Assembly (NCBI GenBank): GCA_035294725.1 | Contig: DATGKK010000055.1 | Coordinates: forward strand, 1 to 41,473 | DNA: 41,473 nucleotides | Reading direction: 5' to 3' | Source of the DNA: DATGKK01 sp035294725 | GTDB taxonomy: Bacteria; Actinomycetota; Acidimicrobiia; Acidimicrobiales; Bog-793 | Shown: piece by piece, positions 30,779-40,596 of the stretch | Position numbering within the stretch: the stretch's first letter is position 1 | Layout: each line of letters starts with the position of its first letter | Translations under genes and position numbers: made by a program | The notes under the pieces: model-generated | What the model saw: only the letters and a program-made list of their open reading frames with translations | What the model was told of the DNA's origin: nothing | Database searches by the model: none

Positions 30779-32086
30779 ATGCAGGTACGGAAGTTCAGAT
30801 CAGCTGCTCTCGTGGCAGGGGTCCTCGGGTTGGCCCTCGCGGGGTGCAGCACGGGCGGGAGCACCGCCGGGAGCTCCGGCGGCTCGCACTCGAGCGGCAA
30901 CGGCGCGATGAGGACGGGTCCCGGGGTGGACGCGGCGACGAAGACCATCACGCTCGGCGTGCTGACCCCGCTGTCCGGCCCCGCCGACGTCATCGGCAAG
31001 CCGCTCACCGACGGCCAGGAGTCCTACTTCAACTGGGTGAACGCCCATGGCGGCATCGACGGGTGGAAGATCCAGCTCGACATCAAAGACGACCAGTACA
31101 ACCCGACGCTGCACGCCTCGCTCTACAGCGGGATGGTCGGCAACGTGGCCTTCATCGCCCAGTCCCTCGGCAGCCCGACGACGGCAGCGATCGAGAACGA
31201 GGCGCAGGCCTCCGGCGTCCTGCTCGGCACCGCCGCGCAGGACTCGGCGTTCGTCAACCACTCGGTCAACCTCGTCATCGGCTCGCCCTACGCGGTGGAC
31301 GTCGCCAACGCCCTGTACTACCTGACCCACACGCTGCACAAGAGCCACCCCAAGGTGGGCATCGTGTACCAGGACGACTCCTACGGCGCGGACGGGGTGA
31401 AGGGCTTCGACGCGGCGCTCAAGGCCTACCACTTCGACAACGTCGGCTCGGCGAGCTACGCGGTGACCGACACCAACTTCACCTCCCAGGCCCTCGCGAT
31501 GAAGAACGACGGCGCCCAGTACGTCGTCGTCACGGCCATCCCGACCGCCGCCGCGACGCTCATCGGGACGGCTGCGGCGATCGGCTACCACCCCCAGTGG
31601 ATCCTCCAGGGTCCGGCGTGGTCCGAGTACCTCATGACGAGCACCGGCAGCCCCTCGGGGACGCCGACCCCGGTCGAGAAGGCCATGGTGGGCGCCTGGG
31701 TGCTCGGCTTCGAGGCGGCGTGGGGTGACATGAGCGTGCCCGGCATGAGCCAGTTCCTCACCATCCAGAAGAAGTACTTCCCGAGCCAGGTGCCGGACGG
31801 CTACTACATGTACGGCTACTGCATGGCGGAGGCCGAGGCCAAGGTGCTCGCGAAGGCGATCGCGGCGAAGAACCTCACCCGGGCCGGGATCCTCGACGCG
31901 AAGGAGCACCTCGGCACCGTGAGCTTCGGCGGCCTCATCCCGTCCGCGACCTACACCCCGAGCAACGGGCCGGCGACCCGGATGACCGACATCGCCGAAG
32001 TGAGCCTCACCGCGACGGGGTTCTTGAAGCTCATCCAGCCCTACTTCGAGTCGAGCGTCGCGAGGAACATGACCTTCGCGGGCTGA
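30779..32086 (+). CDS. livK: Branched-chain amino acid-type ABC transporter substrate-binding lipoprotein
   Basis: A protein of 435 residues. The signal peptide ends at lipid Cys23 (LALAGC), then a Ser/Gly linker and a Peripla_BP_6 fold beginning KTITLGVLTPLSGPADVIGKPLTDGQESYF. KVGIVYQDDSYGADGVKGFDAAL is a typical interdomain region. Unlike the other genes of the operon it has its own strong AGGAGG seven bases before the ATG, as expected for the component needed in excess. The family binds amino acids but also aromatic acids, amides and urea, so the ligand is open. It is followed by a strong hairpin. Confidence 0.92.
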   Translation: MQVRKFRSAALVAGVLGLALAGCSTGGSTAGSSGGSHSSGNGAMRTGPGVDAATKTITLGVLTPLSGPADVIGKPLTDGQESYFNWVNAHGGIDGWKIQLDIKDDQYNPTLHASLYSGMVGNVAFIAQSLGSPTTAAIENEAQASGVLLGTAAQDSAFVNHSVNLVIGSPYAVDVANALYYLTHTLHKSHPKVGIVYQDDSYGADGVKGFDAALKAYHFDNVGSASYAVTDTNFTSQALAMKNDGAQYVVVTAIPTAAATLIGTAAAIGYHPQWILQGPAWSEYLMTSTGSPSGTPTPVEKAMVGAWVLGFEAAWGDMSVPGMSQFLTIQKKYFPSQVPDGYYMYGYCMAEAEAKVLAKAIAAKNLTRAGILDAKEHLGTVSFGGLIPSATYTPSNGPATRMTDIAEVSLTATGFLKLIQPYFESSVARNMTFAG

Positions 32087-32104
32087 CCACCCCTCGACCG
32101 CAGC

Positions 32105-32146
32105 CGAGGCGGCACTGCCGGGAGCGATCCCGGCGGTGCCGCCTCG
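32105..32146 (+). terminator. Strong hairpin terminator after livK
   Basis: A 19-base stem (32105-32123 with 32128-32146), with a single G-T wobble, closes a GCGA loop. No T-run follows, as is common in very GC-rich actinobacteria, so termination or 3'-end protection are both possible. It separates the liv operon from the M16 peptidase promoter. Confidence 0.75.
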
Positions 32147-32174
32147 CACGCGCCTGATCGGCGAGCGCGACGGC

Positions 32175-32180
32175 TAGCTT
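32175..32180 (+). promoter_or_regulatory. Putative leaderless -10 element of the M16 peptidase operon
   Basis: TAGCTT followed by six bases and ATG 32187. Hexamer and spacing are identical to the site at 22333-22338. Confidence 0.55.
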
Positions 32181-32186
32181 GCCGGG

Positions 32187-33485
32187 ATGACCTTGCGCAC
32201 GAGGACGCCCGTCGAGCGCACGACGCTTCCGAACGGGCTCACCGTGGTGGCGGCGCCCGATCCCTCGAGCCCGCTCGTCGGCGTCGCCGTCGTCTACGAC
32301 GTCGGCTTCCGCAGCGAGCCCGAGGGCCGGACCGGCTTCGCGCACCTGTTCGAGCACATGATGTTCCAGGGCTCGGCGCACGTGGCCAAGGTGGAGCACA
32401 CCCGGCTCGTCGAGTCCGCCGGAGGGGTGTTCAACGGCCACACCGTGCCCGACCTCACGGCCTACTACGAGGCGCTGCCTCGCGCCGGGCTCGACCTCGC
32501 CCTCTGGCTCGAGGCAGACCGGATGGGGTCGCTCGCGGTCACCGAGGAGAACCTGCGCAACCAGATCGCCGTCGTCGAGGAGGAGATCAAGGTCAACGTC
32601 CTCAACCAGCCCTACGGGGGCTTTCCCTGGATCGTGCTGCCGGAGCTCGCCTTCGACTCCTTCCCCAACTCCCACAACGGCTACGGCGACTTCGCCGACC
32701 TCGAGCGGGCGACGGTGGCCGACGCCGCCGAGTTCTACACGACCTACTACGCGCCCTCGAACGCCGTCCTCGTGGTGGCCGGTGACTGCGACGCCGACGA
32801 GACGGTGCGCCTCGCCGAGCGGCACTTCGGCGGGATCGCCCGACGTCCTGCCCCGGCGCACGGGCCGTGGCCCGAGCCACCCCTCTCCGAGAGCCGGCGG
32901 CGGGTCGTCACCGACCCGAGGGCACCCCAGCCGGCCTTCGCCGTCGGCTACCGGACCCCTGATCCCGTGGCGGACCTCGAGGGCTGGCTCGCCTACGCCG
33001 TGGTGGCCTCCGTCCTCGCCGACGGCGAGGCGAGCCGGCTGCGCGAGCGGCTCGTGCACCGCGAGCGGCTCGTGACGGACGTGAGCTGCAGCCTCGGCGT
33101 CTTCGGCGACGACGGGCTGTTCATGAGGGACCCGGTCCTGTTCCAGGTCGTCGTCCACCACCCTGGGCAGGTGGCGAGCTCGCGGCTGCACCAGGTCGTG
33201 ACCGAGGAGATCGAGCGGCTCGGTGACGCCGGGCCGACCCCTGACGAGCTCGAGCGGGTCGCCACGAGCTACGCGGCTTCCTACTGGCACGGGGTCGACT
33301 CGGTGATGTCGAGGGCGATCTCGCTCGCGTGCCTCCAGGTGGTCCACGGCCGGGCCGAGCTCATGGGTGAGCTGCCCGCCCGGCTCGCCGCCGTGCCAGC
33401 CGAGGCCGTCCGTGCGGCGGCCGCCGACCTCGCCCTCCAGCACACCGCACGCGTCGAGATCCGGCCCGGAGGAGGACGTCGATGA
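32187..33485 (+). CDS. M16-family zinc metallopeptidase, catalytic subunit
   Basis: A protein of 432 residues of the M16B type (processing-peptidase / PqqL-like). The inverted zinc motif HxxEH is H53-L-F-E56-H57, and the distal Glu ligand is in the EEE cluster at 131-133, about 75 residues later as expected. The N-terminal LPNGLTVV and the G..HLFEHMMF region are typical. Its stop overlaps the next gene (ATGA), which encodes a partner without the motif, as in bacterial heterodimeric M16 peptidases. Likely role: degradation of unfolded peptides, cytoplasmic as no signal is seen. ATG 32187 has a TAGCTT six bases upstream. Confidence 0.92.
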   Translation: MTLRTRTPVERTTLPNGLTVVAAPDPSSPLVGVAVVYDVGFRSEPEGRTGFAHLFEHMMFQGSAHVAKVEHTRLVESAGGVFNGHTVPDLTAYYEALPRAGLDLALWLEADRMGSLAVTEENLRNQIAVVEEEIKVNVLNQPYGGFPWIVLPELAFDSFPNSHNGYGDFADLERATVADAAEFYTTYYAPSNAVLVVAGDCDADETVRLAERHFGGIARRPAPAHGPWPEPPLSESRRRVVTDPRAPQPAFAVGYRTPDPVADLEGWLAYAVVASVLADGEASRLRERLVHRERLVTDVSCSLGVFGDDGLFMRDPVLFQVVVHHPGQVASSRLHQVVTEEIERLGDAGPTPDELERVATSYAASYWHGVDSVMSRAISLACLQVVHGRAELMGELPARLAAVPAEAVRAAAADLALQHTARVEIRPGGGRR

Positions 33486-34846
33486 GCAGGGGAGCTAGGG
33501 AAACGGACACGGCGCCCACAACCTCTGAGCGGCCGCAGATCGGACCGGTCCGGCCGGCGCGAGCGCCCCGCGTCTCCGAGGAGGCACTGGCCGGGGGCCT
33601 CCACGGCCTTGCCGTCCGCCGGGCTGCCGTCCCTCTCGTCGAGCTCCGTCTCGTCGCGCCCCTCGGGCCGGACCAGCTCGCCCGCCCCGCCCCGCCCGTC
33701 GTGCTCGGGGAGTCCATGCTGTCCGGGACCCGTGCGCACGACCGTTCCGGTCTCGCCACCGCGCTCGAGCGGATCGGGGCGTCGCTGCGAGCGAGCGTCA
33801 GCGGCGACCTGCTCGTCCTCTCCGGCTCCTGCCTCGCCCCGTCGCTCGCCTCGCTCCTCGATCTGCTCGCCGAGGTCCTCGCCGGGGCGGCCTATCCCCG
33901 CCCCGAGGTGGAGGCCGACCGCGGCCGCACGGCCGAGGAGATGGCCATCGTGCTGAGCCGGCCGGAGGTGCTCGCGGACGAGGCGTTCGCGAGGCGGCGC
34001 TTCGGGCGGCATCCGTACGCCGCCGGGCTGCCACGTCCCGGCGACCTTCTCGCCGTCGAGGCGCCGGCTCTTCGCCGGCTGCACCGGCGGCTCCTCGCCC
34101 CCTCCCGGTCGCACCTCGTGCTCGTGGGCGACCTCCAGCCGAAGAGCGCGCTCGGCCGTGCCGAGCACGCCCTCGGGCCGTGGCTCGAGACCGGGGCCGC
34201 CGAGGCGCCGGCGGCCCTCCCGCCGATCCCGCCCGCGCCGGCCGGCGGGATCGACCTCGTGGACCGCCCCGGCGCCGTGCAGAGCAACCTCCGGATCGGG
34301 GCGGCGGCGCCGGACCGAACGGCAGAGGAGTGGCCGGCGCTCTCGCTCGCGAACCAGATCTTCGGCGGCATGTTCACCTCCCGCCTCGTCACCAACCTGC
34401 GGGAGCGGAACGGCTACACCTACTCGCCCCGCAGCCGCATCGAGCACCTGCGCGCCGGCTCGGTGTCGACCATCGGTGCCGAGGTGGCCACGGAGGCGAC
34501 GGCGGCCGCGCTCGTCGAGACCCGCTACGAGCTCGGCCGGATCGCCACGACCGGGGTGACCGAGGAGGAGGTCGAGTCGGCCCGGCGGTATGCCGTCGGC
34601 TCGTACCTCTACCAGACGGCGACTCAGTCGGGGCTCGCCGGCACCCTTGCCGGGCTCGCGGCGGCGGGCATCGACCCGTCCTACCTCGCCACCTACCCGG
34701 CCCGCCTTGCTCGCGTCACGGCGAGGGAGGTGGGCGAGGCGGCGCGGCGCTGGCTCGCGCCCTGTTCGATGGTGACGGTCGTGCTCGGGGACTCGGCCCG
34801 CATCGCCGGCTCTCTCCGCTCGATCGACGAGGTCTCGACCGCCTGA
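33482..34846 (+). CDS. M16-family peptidase, non-catalytic partner subunit
   Basis: A protein of 454 residues related to the preceding gene but with no HxxEH; the corresponding region reads ESMLSGTRAHDRSGLATALE. It retains the C-terminal LRERNGYTYSPRS segment, the Arg/Tyr pair that binds substrate in the partner subunit of M16B heterodimers. About 45 extra residues precede the conserved part. The ATGA overlap with the catalytic gene fits equal synthesis and complex formation. Confidence 0.9.
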   Translation: MSRGARETDTAPTTSERPQIGPVRPARAPRVSEEALAGGLHGLAVRRAAVPLVELRLVAPLGPDQLARPAPPVVLGESMLSGTRAHDRSGLATALERIGASLRASVSGDLLVLSGSCLAPSLASLLDLLAEVLAGAAYPRPEVEADRGRTAEEMAIVLSRPEVLADEAFARRRFGRHPYAAGLPRPGDLLAVEAPALRRLHRRLLAPSRSHLVLVGDLQPKSALGRAEHALGPWLETGAAEAPAALPPIPPAPAGGIDLVDRPGAVQSNLRIGAAAPDRTAEEWPALSLANQIFGGMFTSRLVTNLRERNGYTYSPRSRIEHLRAGSVSTIGAEVATEATAAALVETRYELGRIATTGVTEEEVESARRYAVGSYLYQTATQSGLAGTLAGLAAAGIDPSYLATYPARLARVTAREVGEAARRWLAPCSMVTVVLGDSARIAGSLRSIDEVSTA

Positions 34847-34905
34847 GCGGCCCGCGGCGACGGAGAGGCAGGGCCTCGGTGCGCCGGACCCGGCGGCGCC
34901 GGCGC

Positions 34906-34928
34906 TAGACCTCCGGCGGCCGAGGAGG
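34906..34928 (+). promoter_or_regulatory. Probable promoter and ribosome site of the class I/II aminotransferase
   Basis: TAGACC (34906-34911) could be a -10, and GAGGAGG (34922-34928) lies twelve bases before ATG 34941, so this gene would have a short leader unlike its M16 neighbour. No clear -35. Confidence 0.35.
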
Positions 34929-34940
34929 CAGCATTGCGGC

Positions 34941-36131
34941 ATGACACCACCGTCGCTGTCCTCCCGCATGTCCCGTCTCGGCACCGAGTCCGCCTTCGCC
35001 ATCCTCGCGAAGGCGCAGGCCCTCGAGGCGGCCGGGCGCCGGGTGATCCACCTCGAGATCGGCGAGCCCGACTTCGCCACGCCCGCTCACATCGTCGAGG
35101 CCGCCGTCGCCGCCCTCCGCGAGGGCAAGACGCACTACGTCCCGGCGCCCGGCATCCTGCCTCTCAGGGAGTCGGTCGCGCGCTTCCTCTCCGAGCGCCG
35201 CGGCCTTCGCGCCTCGCCCGACCAGGTGGTGGTGACGCCCGGCGCCAAGCCGATCATGTTCTTTACGATGATGGCCCTCTGCGAGGAGGGCGACGAGGTC
35301 ATCTACCCCGACCCGGGCTTCCCGATGTACGAGTCGATCGCGGCGTTCACCGGAGCGACGCCCGTCCCGCTCCCGCTGCGGGAGGAGAACGACTTCCGGC
35401 TCGACCCTGCCGAGCTCGAGCGGCTCGTCACGAGACGCACGAAGCTCCTCGTGCTGAACTCGCCGCACAACCCGTGCGGGAGCGCCCTCACGGGCGAGGA
35501 CTGCGAGGCCGTTGCCGAGATCGCCACCCGCCACGACCTCACCGTGCTGAGCGACGAGGTCTACTGGGCGATCGGCTACGAGGGCGCCCACCGAAGCGTC
35601 CTCGACGTGCCCGGCATGGCGGAACGGACGATCCTGCTCGACGGGTGGTCGAAGACCTTCGCCATGACGGGGTGGCGCCTCGGCTTCGGCGTCTTCCCGC
35701 CGGCCCTCGTCGAGCCCGTCACCCGGCTCGTGGTGAACTCCGTCTCGTGCACCTCGGCCTTCAGCCAGTACGCCGCCATGGCGGCCCTCGACGGCCCCTT
35801 CGAACCCGTGGAGGAGATGGTGGCGGAGTTCCGGGCGCGGCGCGACGTGCTCGTCACGGGGCTCAACAAGATCCCGGGCATCTCCTGCACCCTGCCCCGG
35901 GGCGCCTTCTACGCCTTCCCGAACGTGGCGGAGCTCGGTCTCAGCTCCCTCGAGCTGCAGGAGCGGCTCTTGGACGCCGCGGGCGTCGCCTGCGCCCCCG
36001 GCACGGCCTTCGGGCCGCAGGGCGAGGGCTACCTCCGGTTCTCCTACGCGAACTCGATCGAGAACCTCGAGGCTGCCATCGCCGCCGTGGCCGAGCTCGT
36101 CGAGCAGCTCGGCACGGCGCCGGGAGCCTGA
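34941..36131 (+). CDS. Class I/II PLP-dependent aminotransferase (AspB-like)
   Basis: A fold-type I enzyme of 396 residues. LEIGEPDF near residue 38, NSPHNPCG (173-180), Asp205 in SDEVY, the Schiff-base Lys238 in GWSKTFAMTGWR and the substrate-carboxylate Arg in LRFSYANS are all in place. It belongs to the large group that transaminates aspartate, alanine or aromatic amino acids; the exact pair cannot be told. It is followed on the same strand by two fold-type II PLP enzymes and a hydantoinase, with a 137-base gap, so it may be in the same physiological module but not surely the same transcript. Confidence 0.92.
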   Translation: MTPPSLSSRMSRLGTESAFAILAKAQALEAAGRRVIHLEIGEPDFATPAHIVEAAVAALREGKTHYVPAPGILPLRESVARFLSERRGLRASPDQVVVTPGAKPIMFFTMMALCEEGDEVIYPDPGFPMYESIAAFTGATPVPLPLREENDFRLDPAELERLVTRRTKLLVLNSPHNPCGSALTGEDCEAVAEIATRHDLTVLSDEVYWAIGYEGAHRSVLDVPGMAERTILLDGWSKTFAMTGWRLGFGVFPPALVEPVTRLVVNSVSCTSAFSQYAAMAALDGPFEPVEEMVAEFRARRDVLVTGLNKIPGISCTLPRGAFYAFPNVAELGLSSLELQERLLDAAGVACAPGTAFGPQGEGYLRFSYANSIENLEAAIAAVAELVEQLGTAPGA

Positions 36132-36215
36132 GCCGGACCGCCAGCGAGCGCCTCCCCGCCGCCACCGGCGCCGGTTGCGCCGCGCCGCGCTACCGTCACC
36201 CCCGGCGGCCGGCCG

Positions 36216-36229
36216 GCTCGCTTGCGAGC
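36216..36229. promoter_or_regulatory. Palindrome in the leader of the first fold-type II PLP gene
   Basis: GCTCGCTTGCGAGC is a perfect 6-2-6 inverted repeat, 40 bases before ATG 36269 and downstream of a -10-like TACCGT (36191-36196). It could be a repressor site or a short hairpin. It appears once only in what I scanned. Confidence 0.35.
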
Positions 36230-36268
36230 GGCGCCAGCCGCCATTGGCCGCGACGAGGAGTGATGCAG

Positions 36269-37774
<1,506 letters not shown>

Positions 37775-37809
37775 GCGCGCACCGGAGACCGGGGGCGCAG
37801 GGCCGGGGG

Positions 37810-39183
37810 ATGGCGAGCCGCCTCGTCTGCCGGGGGTGCGGGCACGTGGCAGCCGACCGTGATCCCTACCCCTTCACCTGCCCGCGCGCTGGCGACGGCG
37901 GGGATCACGTCCTTCGCCGCGTGCTCGACTACGCCGAGGTGGAGTTCCCTCCGGCCGGGGCGGACGAGGAGCCGGACCCCTACCTGCGCTACGGCGACCT
38001 GTTCCGCGCCTGCCACCTCGCCCGGGAGGGCGGCATCGGCGAGGTCGGCTACCGCGACATCGTGCGCCGCCTCGGCGATCAGGTGCTCGAGGTCGACGGG
38101 AGGCGGTTCGAGGAGACACCTTTCCTTTCGCACACCGATCTCGGCTCGGCGGCCGGGCTGGCCGGGGGCCTGCTCGTGAAGGACGAGACGGGCAACGTCG
38201 CCGGCTCCCACAAGGCCCGCCACCTGTTCGGGGTGCTCTGCCATCTCGAGGTGGCCGAGGCCCTCGGCCTCGCCGACCCGGACGACCGCCCTCCCCTCGC
38301 CATCGCGAGCTGCGGGAACGCCGCGCTCGCGGCGGCGGTCCTCGCCGCGGCCGCCGGCCGCCGTCTCGCCGTGTTCGTGCCGGCCGGCGCCGACGAGGTC
38401 GTCGTGGACCGGCTGAGGGAGCTCGGGGCCGAGCTGCACGTCTGCGCCCGCAGCGCGGGCGAGGCCGGCGACCCGACCTACCGGGCGTTGGCGGAGGCGC
38501 TCGCCGCCGGGGCACTTCCTTTCACCTGCCAGGGCAACCTGAACGGGCTCGCCGTCGAGGGAGGCGAGACGCTTGGCTACGAGATGGTCTCGGCGCTCGC
38601 GCGAGAAGGGCTCGTGCTCGACCACCTCGTCGTGCAGGTGGGGGGCGGGGCGCTCGCAAGCTCGCTCGCCGCCGCCTTCGAAGAGGCGAAGGCGCTCGGC
38701 GTCGTCGAGCGGCTGCCTCGCCTCCACACCGTGCAGACCGAGTCCGCCTGGCCGCTCAAGCGCGCGTTCGACCGGGTCGTCGAGCTCGCCGAGGCCCGCG
38801 GGGGCCCGAGCGCCGTGGCGTCGGTCCTGAGCGAGGCGCCACGGCGCCGCTCGGAGCTCATGTGGCCCTGGGAGACGACGCCTCGCAGCATCGCCCAGGG
38901 GATCCTCGACGACGAGACCTACGACTGGCTCGCCGTGGTCGAGGCCATGTTCGCGTCCAAGGGCCGACCCGTCGTCGTCGGCGAGGAGGAGCTCGAGAGG
39001 GCCAACGCGCTTGCAGCCGAGACGACGGGGATCCCCGTCGACGCGACCGGCTCGGCGGGGCTCGCCGGCCTTTTGCGCCTGCGGCGCGAGGGCGTGGTCG
39101 CGCCCGGCGACCTCGCCGCCGTGGTGTTCACCGGCGCGCGGCGCGACCGGGATCTCGAGGGAGGTGGGCAGCGATGCTCGTGA
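37810..39183 (+). CDS. Threonine-synthase-like fold-type II PLP enzyme with N-terminal Cys-rich segment
   Basis: A protein of 457 residues. Cys7, Cys10 and Cys24 form a zinc-ribbon-like start (CRGCG...FTCPRAGDG), as in many threonine-synthase relatives, though a fourth Cys is not seen and His33 may substitute. Lys135 in GSHKARH is the expected Schiff-base lysine, SCGNAALAAA is the Asn loop and VQVGGGALASSL is glycine-rich. True threonine synthase is not proven; a related lyase or dehydratase is possible. GTG 37771, overlapping the previous stop as GTGA, is an alternative start adding 13 residues. Its 3' end overlaps the hydantoinase gene by ten bases. Confidence 0.84.
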   Translation: MASRLVCRGCGHVAADRDPYPFTCPRAGDGGDHVLRRVLDYAEVEFPPAGADEEPDPYLRYGDLFRACHLAREGGIGEVGYRDIVRRLGDQVLEVDGRRFEETPFLSHTDLGSAAGLAGGLLVKDETGNVAGSHKARHLFGVLCHLEVAEALGLADPDDRPPLAIASCGNAALAAAVLAAAAGRRLAVFVPAGADEVVVDRLRELGAELHVCARSAGEAGDPTYRALAEALAAGALPFTCQGNLNGLAVEGGETLGYEMVSALAREGLVLDHLVVQVGGGALASSLAAAFEEAKALGVVERLPRLHTVQTESAWPLKRAFDRVVELAEARGGPSAVASVLSEAPRRRSELMWPWETTPRSIAQGILDDETYDWLAVVEAMFASKGRPVVVGEEELERANALAAETTGIPVDATGSAGLAGLLRLRREGVVAPGDLAAVVFTGARRDRDLEGGGQRCS

Positions 39184-40565
39184 CGGGCGGCATGGTCGTC
39201 GACGCGGCCGGCACGCGCCTCGCCGACGTCCGCCTTGCGGACGGACAGGTCGTCGAGGTCGGCAGGGAGGGAGAGCACCTCGACCCCGCACCGGGGGAGG
39301 AGGTCCACGACGCCTCGGGCAAGCTCGTCATCCCCGGCGGGGTCGATGCCCACACGCACCTCGAGATGCAGGTCGGACAGATCCGTGTCTCCGACGACTG
39401 GTCCACCGGGACCCGGGCCGCCGCGATCGGAGGGACGACCACGGTCGTCGACTACGTCCCCGTCCAGCGGGGGGAGGACCCGATCGCCGCCGCCCGCCGG
39501 TGGCGCGCCGTGGCCGGGGCCGCCGCCGTCGACTTCGGCCTCCACCTCACCTTCCCCGAGCCGGTCGACGACGCCGTCGTGGCGGGAGCGGTGGGGGAGG
39601 GCATCACCTCGTTCAAGGTCTACATGGCCTACCCGGAGCGGCTTGCGGTGGACGACGGCACCGTCCTCCGGCTCATGAGGGCCGCGGCGGCGAACGGGCT
39701 CGTCGTGAACCTCCATTGCGAGAACGGCGGGGCGATCGAGGAGCTGCGGCGGGAGGCGCTCGCGGCCGGCGCGACGGACCTCGGCGCCCATGCGCGAACT
39801 CGGCCGGCCGTGCTCGAGGCGGAGGCCGTGACGAGGGCGGCGGCCCTCGCCGAGGTCGCCGGGGCGTCGATCTTCGTCGTGCACCTCTCCTCGGCCGCCG
39901 CCCTCACGGCGGTGCGGGCGGCCCGGGCCCGCGGCGTCGACGTGATGGCCGAGACCTGCCCCCAGTACCTCTACCTCGACGACTCCCGCCTCGGCCCAGG
40001 CTCGCCTGACGCCGCCGACTACGTCTGCTCCCCTCCGCTTCGCACCCCCGCCGACCGGGAGGCTCTCTTCGAGGCACTCGCCGGCGGGGAGATCGACACG
40101 ATCGGGACTGACCACTGCCCGTTCTGGTCGGCCGACCGGCGGGCGGGGGTGAACCGCCGGCCGGAGGGCTGCCGCGACTTCACCGAGGTGCCGGGCGGGC
40201 TGCCAGGGGTGGAGACCCGCCTCGCCCTCGTCTACCAGGCGGTGCTCGATGGGCGGCTCTCGCTCGAGCAGTGGGTCCGGACCTGCTGCGAGGCGCCGGC
40301 GCGCATCTTCGGAATGTGGCCGCGAAAGGGAGCGCTCGGCGTCGGCGCCGACGCGGACCTCGTCGTGTGGGACCCGGAACGGGTGCAGTCGCTCGCCGCC
40401 TCGGAGCTCCACATGGCGACCGACCACTCGCCCTACCACGACATGACCGTGCGAGGCTGGCCGGAGCTCGTCGTGGGCCGGGGCCGAGTGGTCGCCCGCG
40501 ACGGCGCGTTCTGCGGCGAGGAGGGCGCCGGCCGCTACCTCGCGAGGGAGCTGCCGAGGCGGTAG
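39174..40565 (+). CDS. Dihydropyrimidinase / D-hydantoinase-type amidohydrolase
   Basis: A protein of 463 residues that opens cyclic amides (hydantoins or dihydropyrimidines) to N-carbamoyl acids. The full metal set is visible: His60 and His62 in DAHTHLEM, the carboxylated Lys148 in FKVYMAY, His181 in NLHCEN, His237 in VVHLSS and Asp313 in GTDHCPF. The C-terminal GADADLVVWDP is typical. ATG 39174 has GGGAGGTGG eight bases upstream and overlaps the preceding PLP gene. It faces a D-aminoacylase gene, so hydantoin-derived D-amino acids are a plausible theme; no N-carbamoylase is in the window. Confidence 0.91.
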   Translation: MLVTGGMVVDAAGTRLADVRLADGQVVEVGREGEHLDPAPGEEVHDASGKLVIPGGVDAHTHLEMQVGQIRVSDDWSTGTRAAAIGGTTTVVDYVPVQRGEDPIAAARRWRAVAGAAAVDFGLHLTFPEPVDDAVVAGAVGEGITSFKVYMAYPERLAVDDGTVLRLMRAAAANGLVVNLHCENGGAIEELRREALAAGATDLGAHARTRPAVLEAEAVTRAAALAEVAGASIFVVHLSSAAALTAVRAARARGVDVMAETCPQYLYLDDSRLGPGSPDAADYVCSPPLRTPADREALFEALAGGEIDTIGTDHCPFWSADRRAGVNRRPEGCRDFTEVPGGLPGVETRLALVYQAVLDGRLSLEQWVRTCCEAPARIFGMWPRKGALGVGADADLVVWDPERVQSLAASELHMATDHSPYHDMTVRGWPELVVGRGRVVARDGAFCGEEGAGRYLARELPRR

Positions 40566-40596
40566 CCGGAGCTTCCGATCATGCGCCCTCGCCGCT

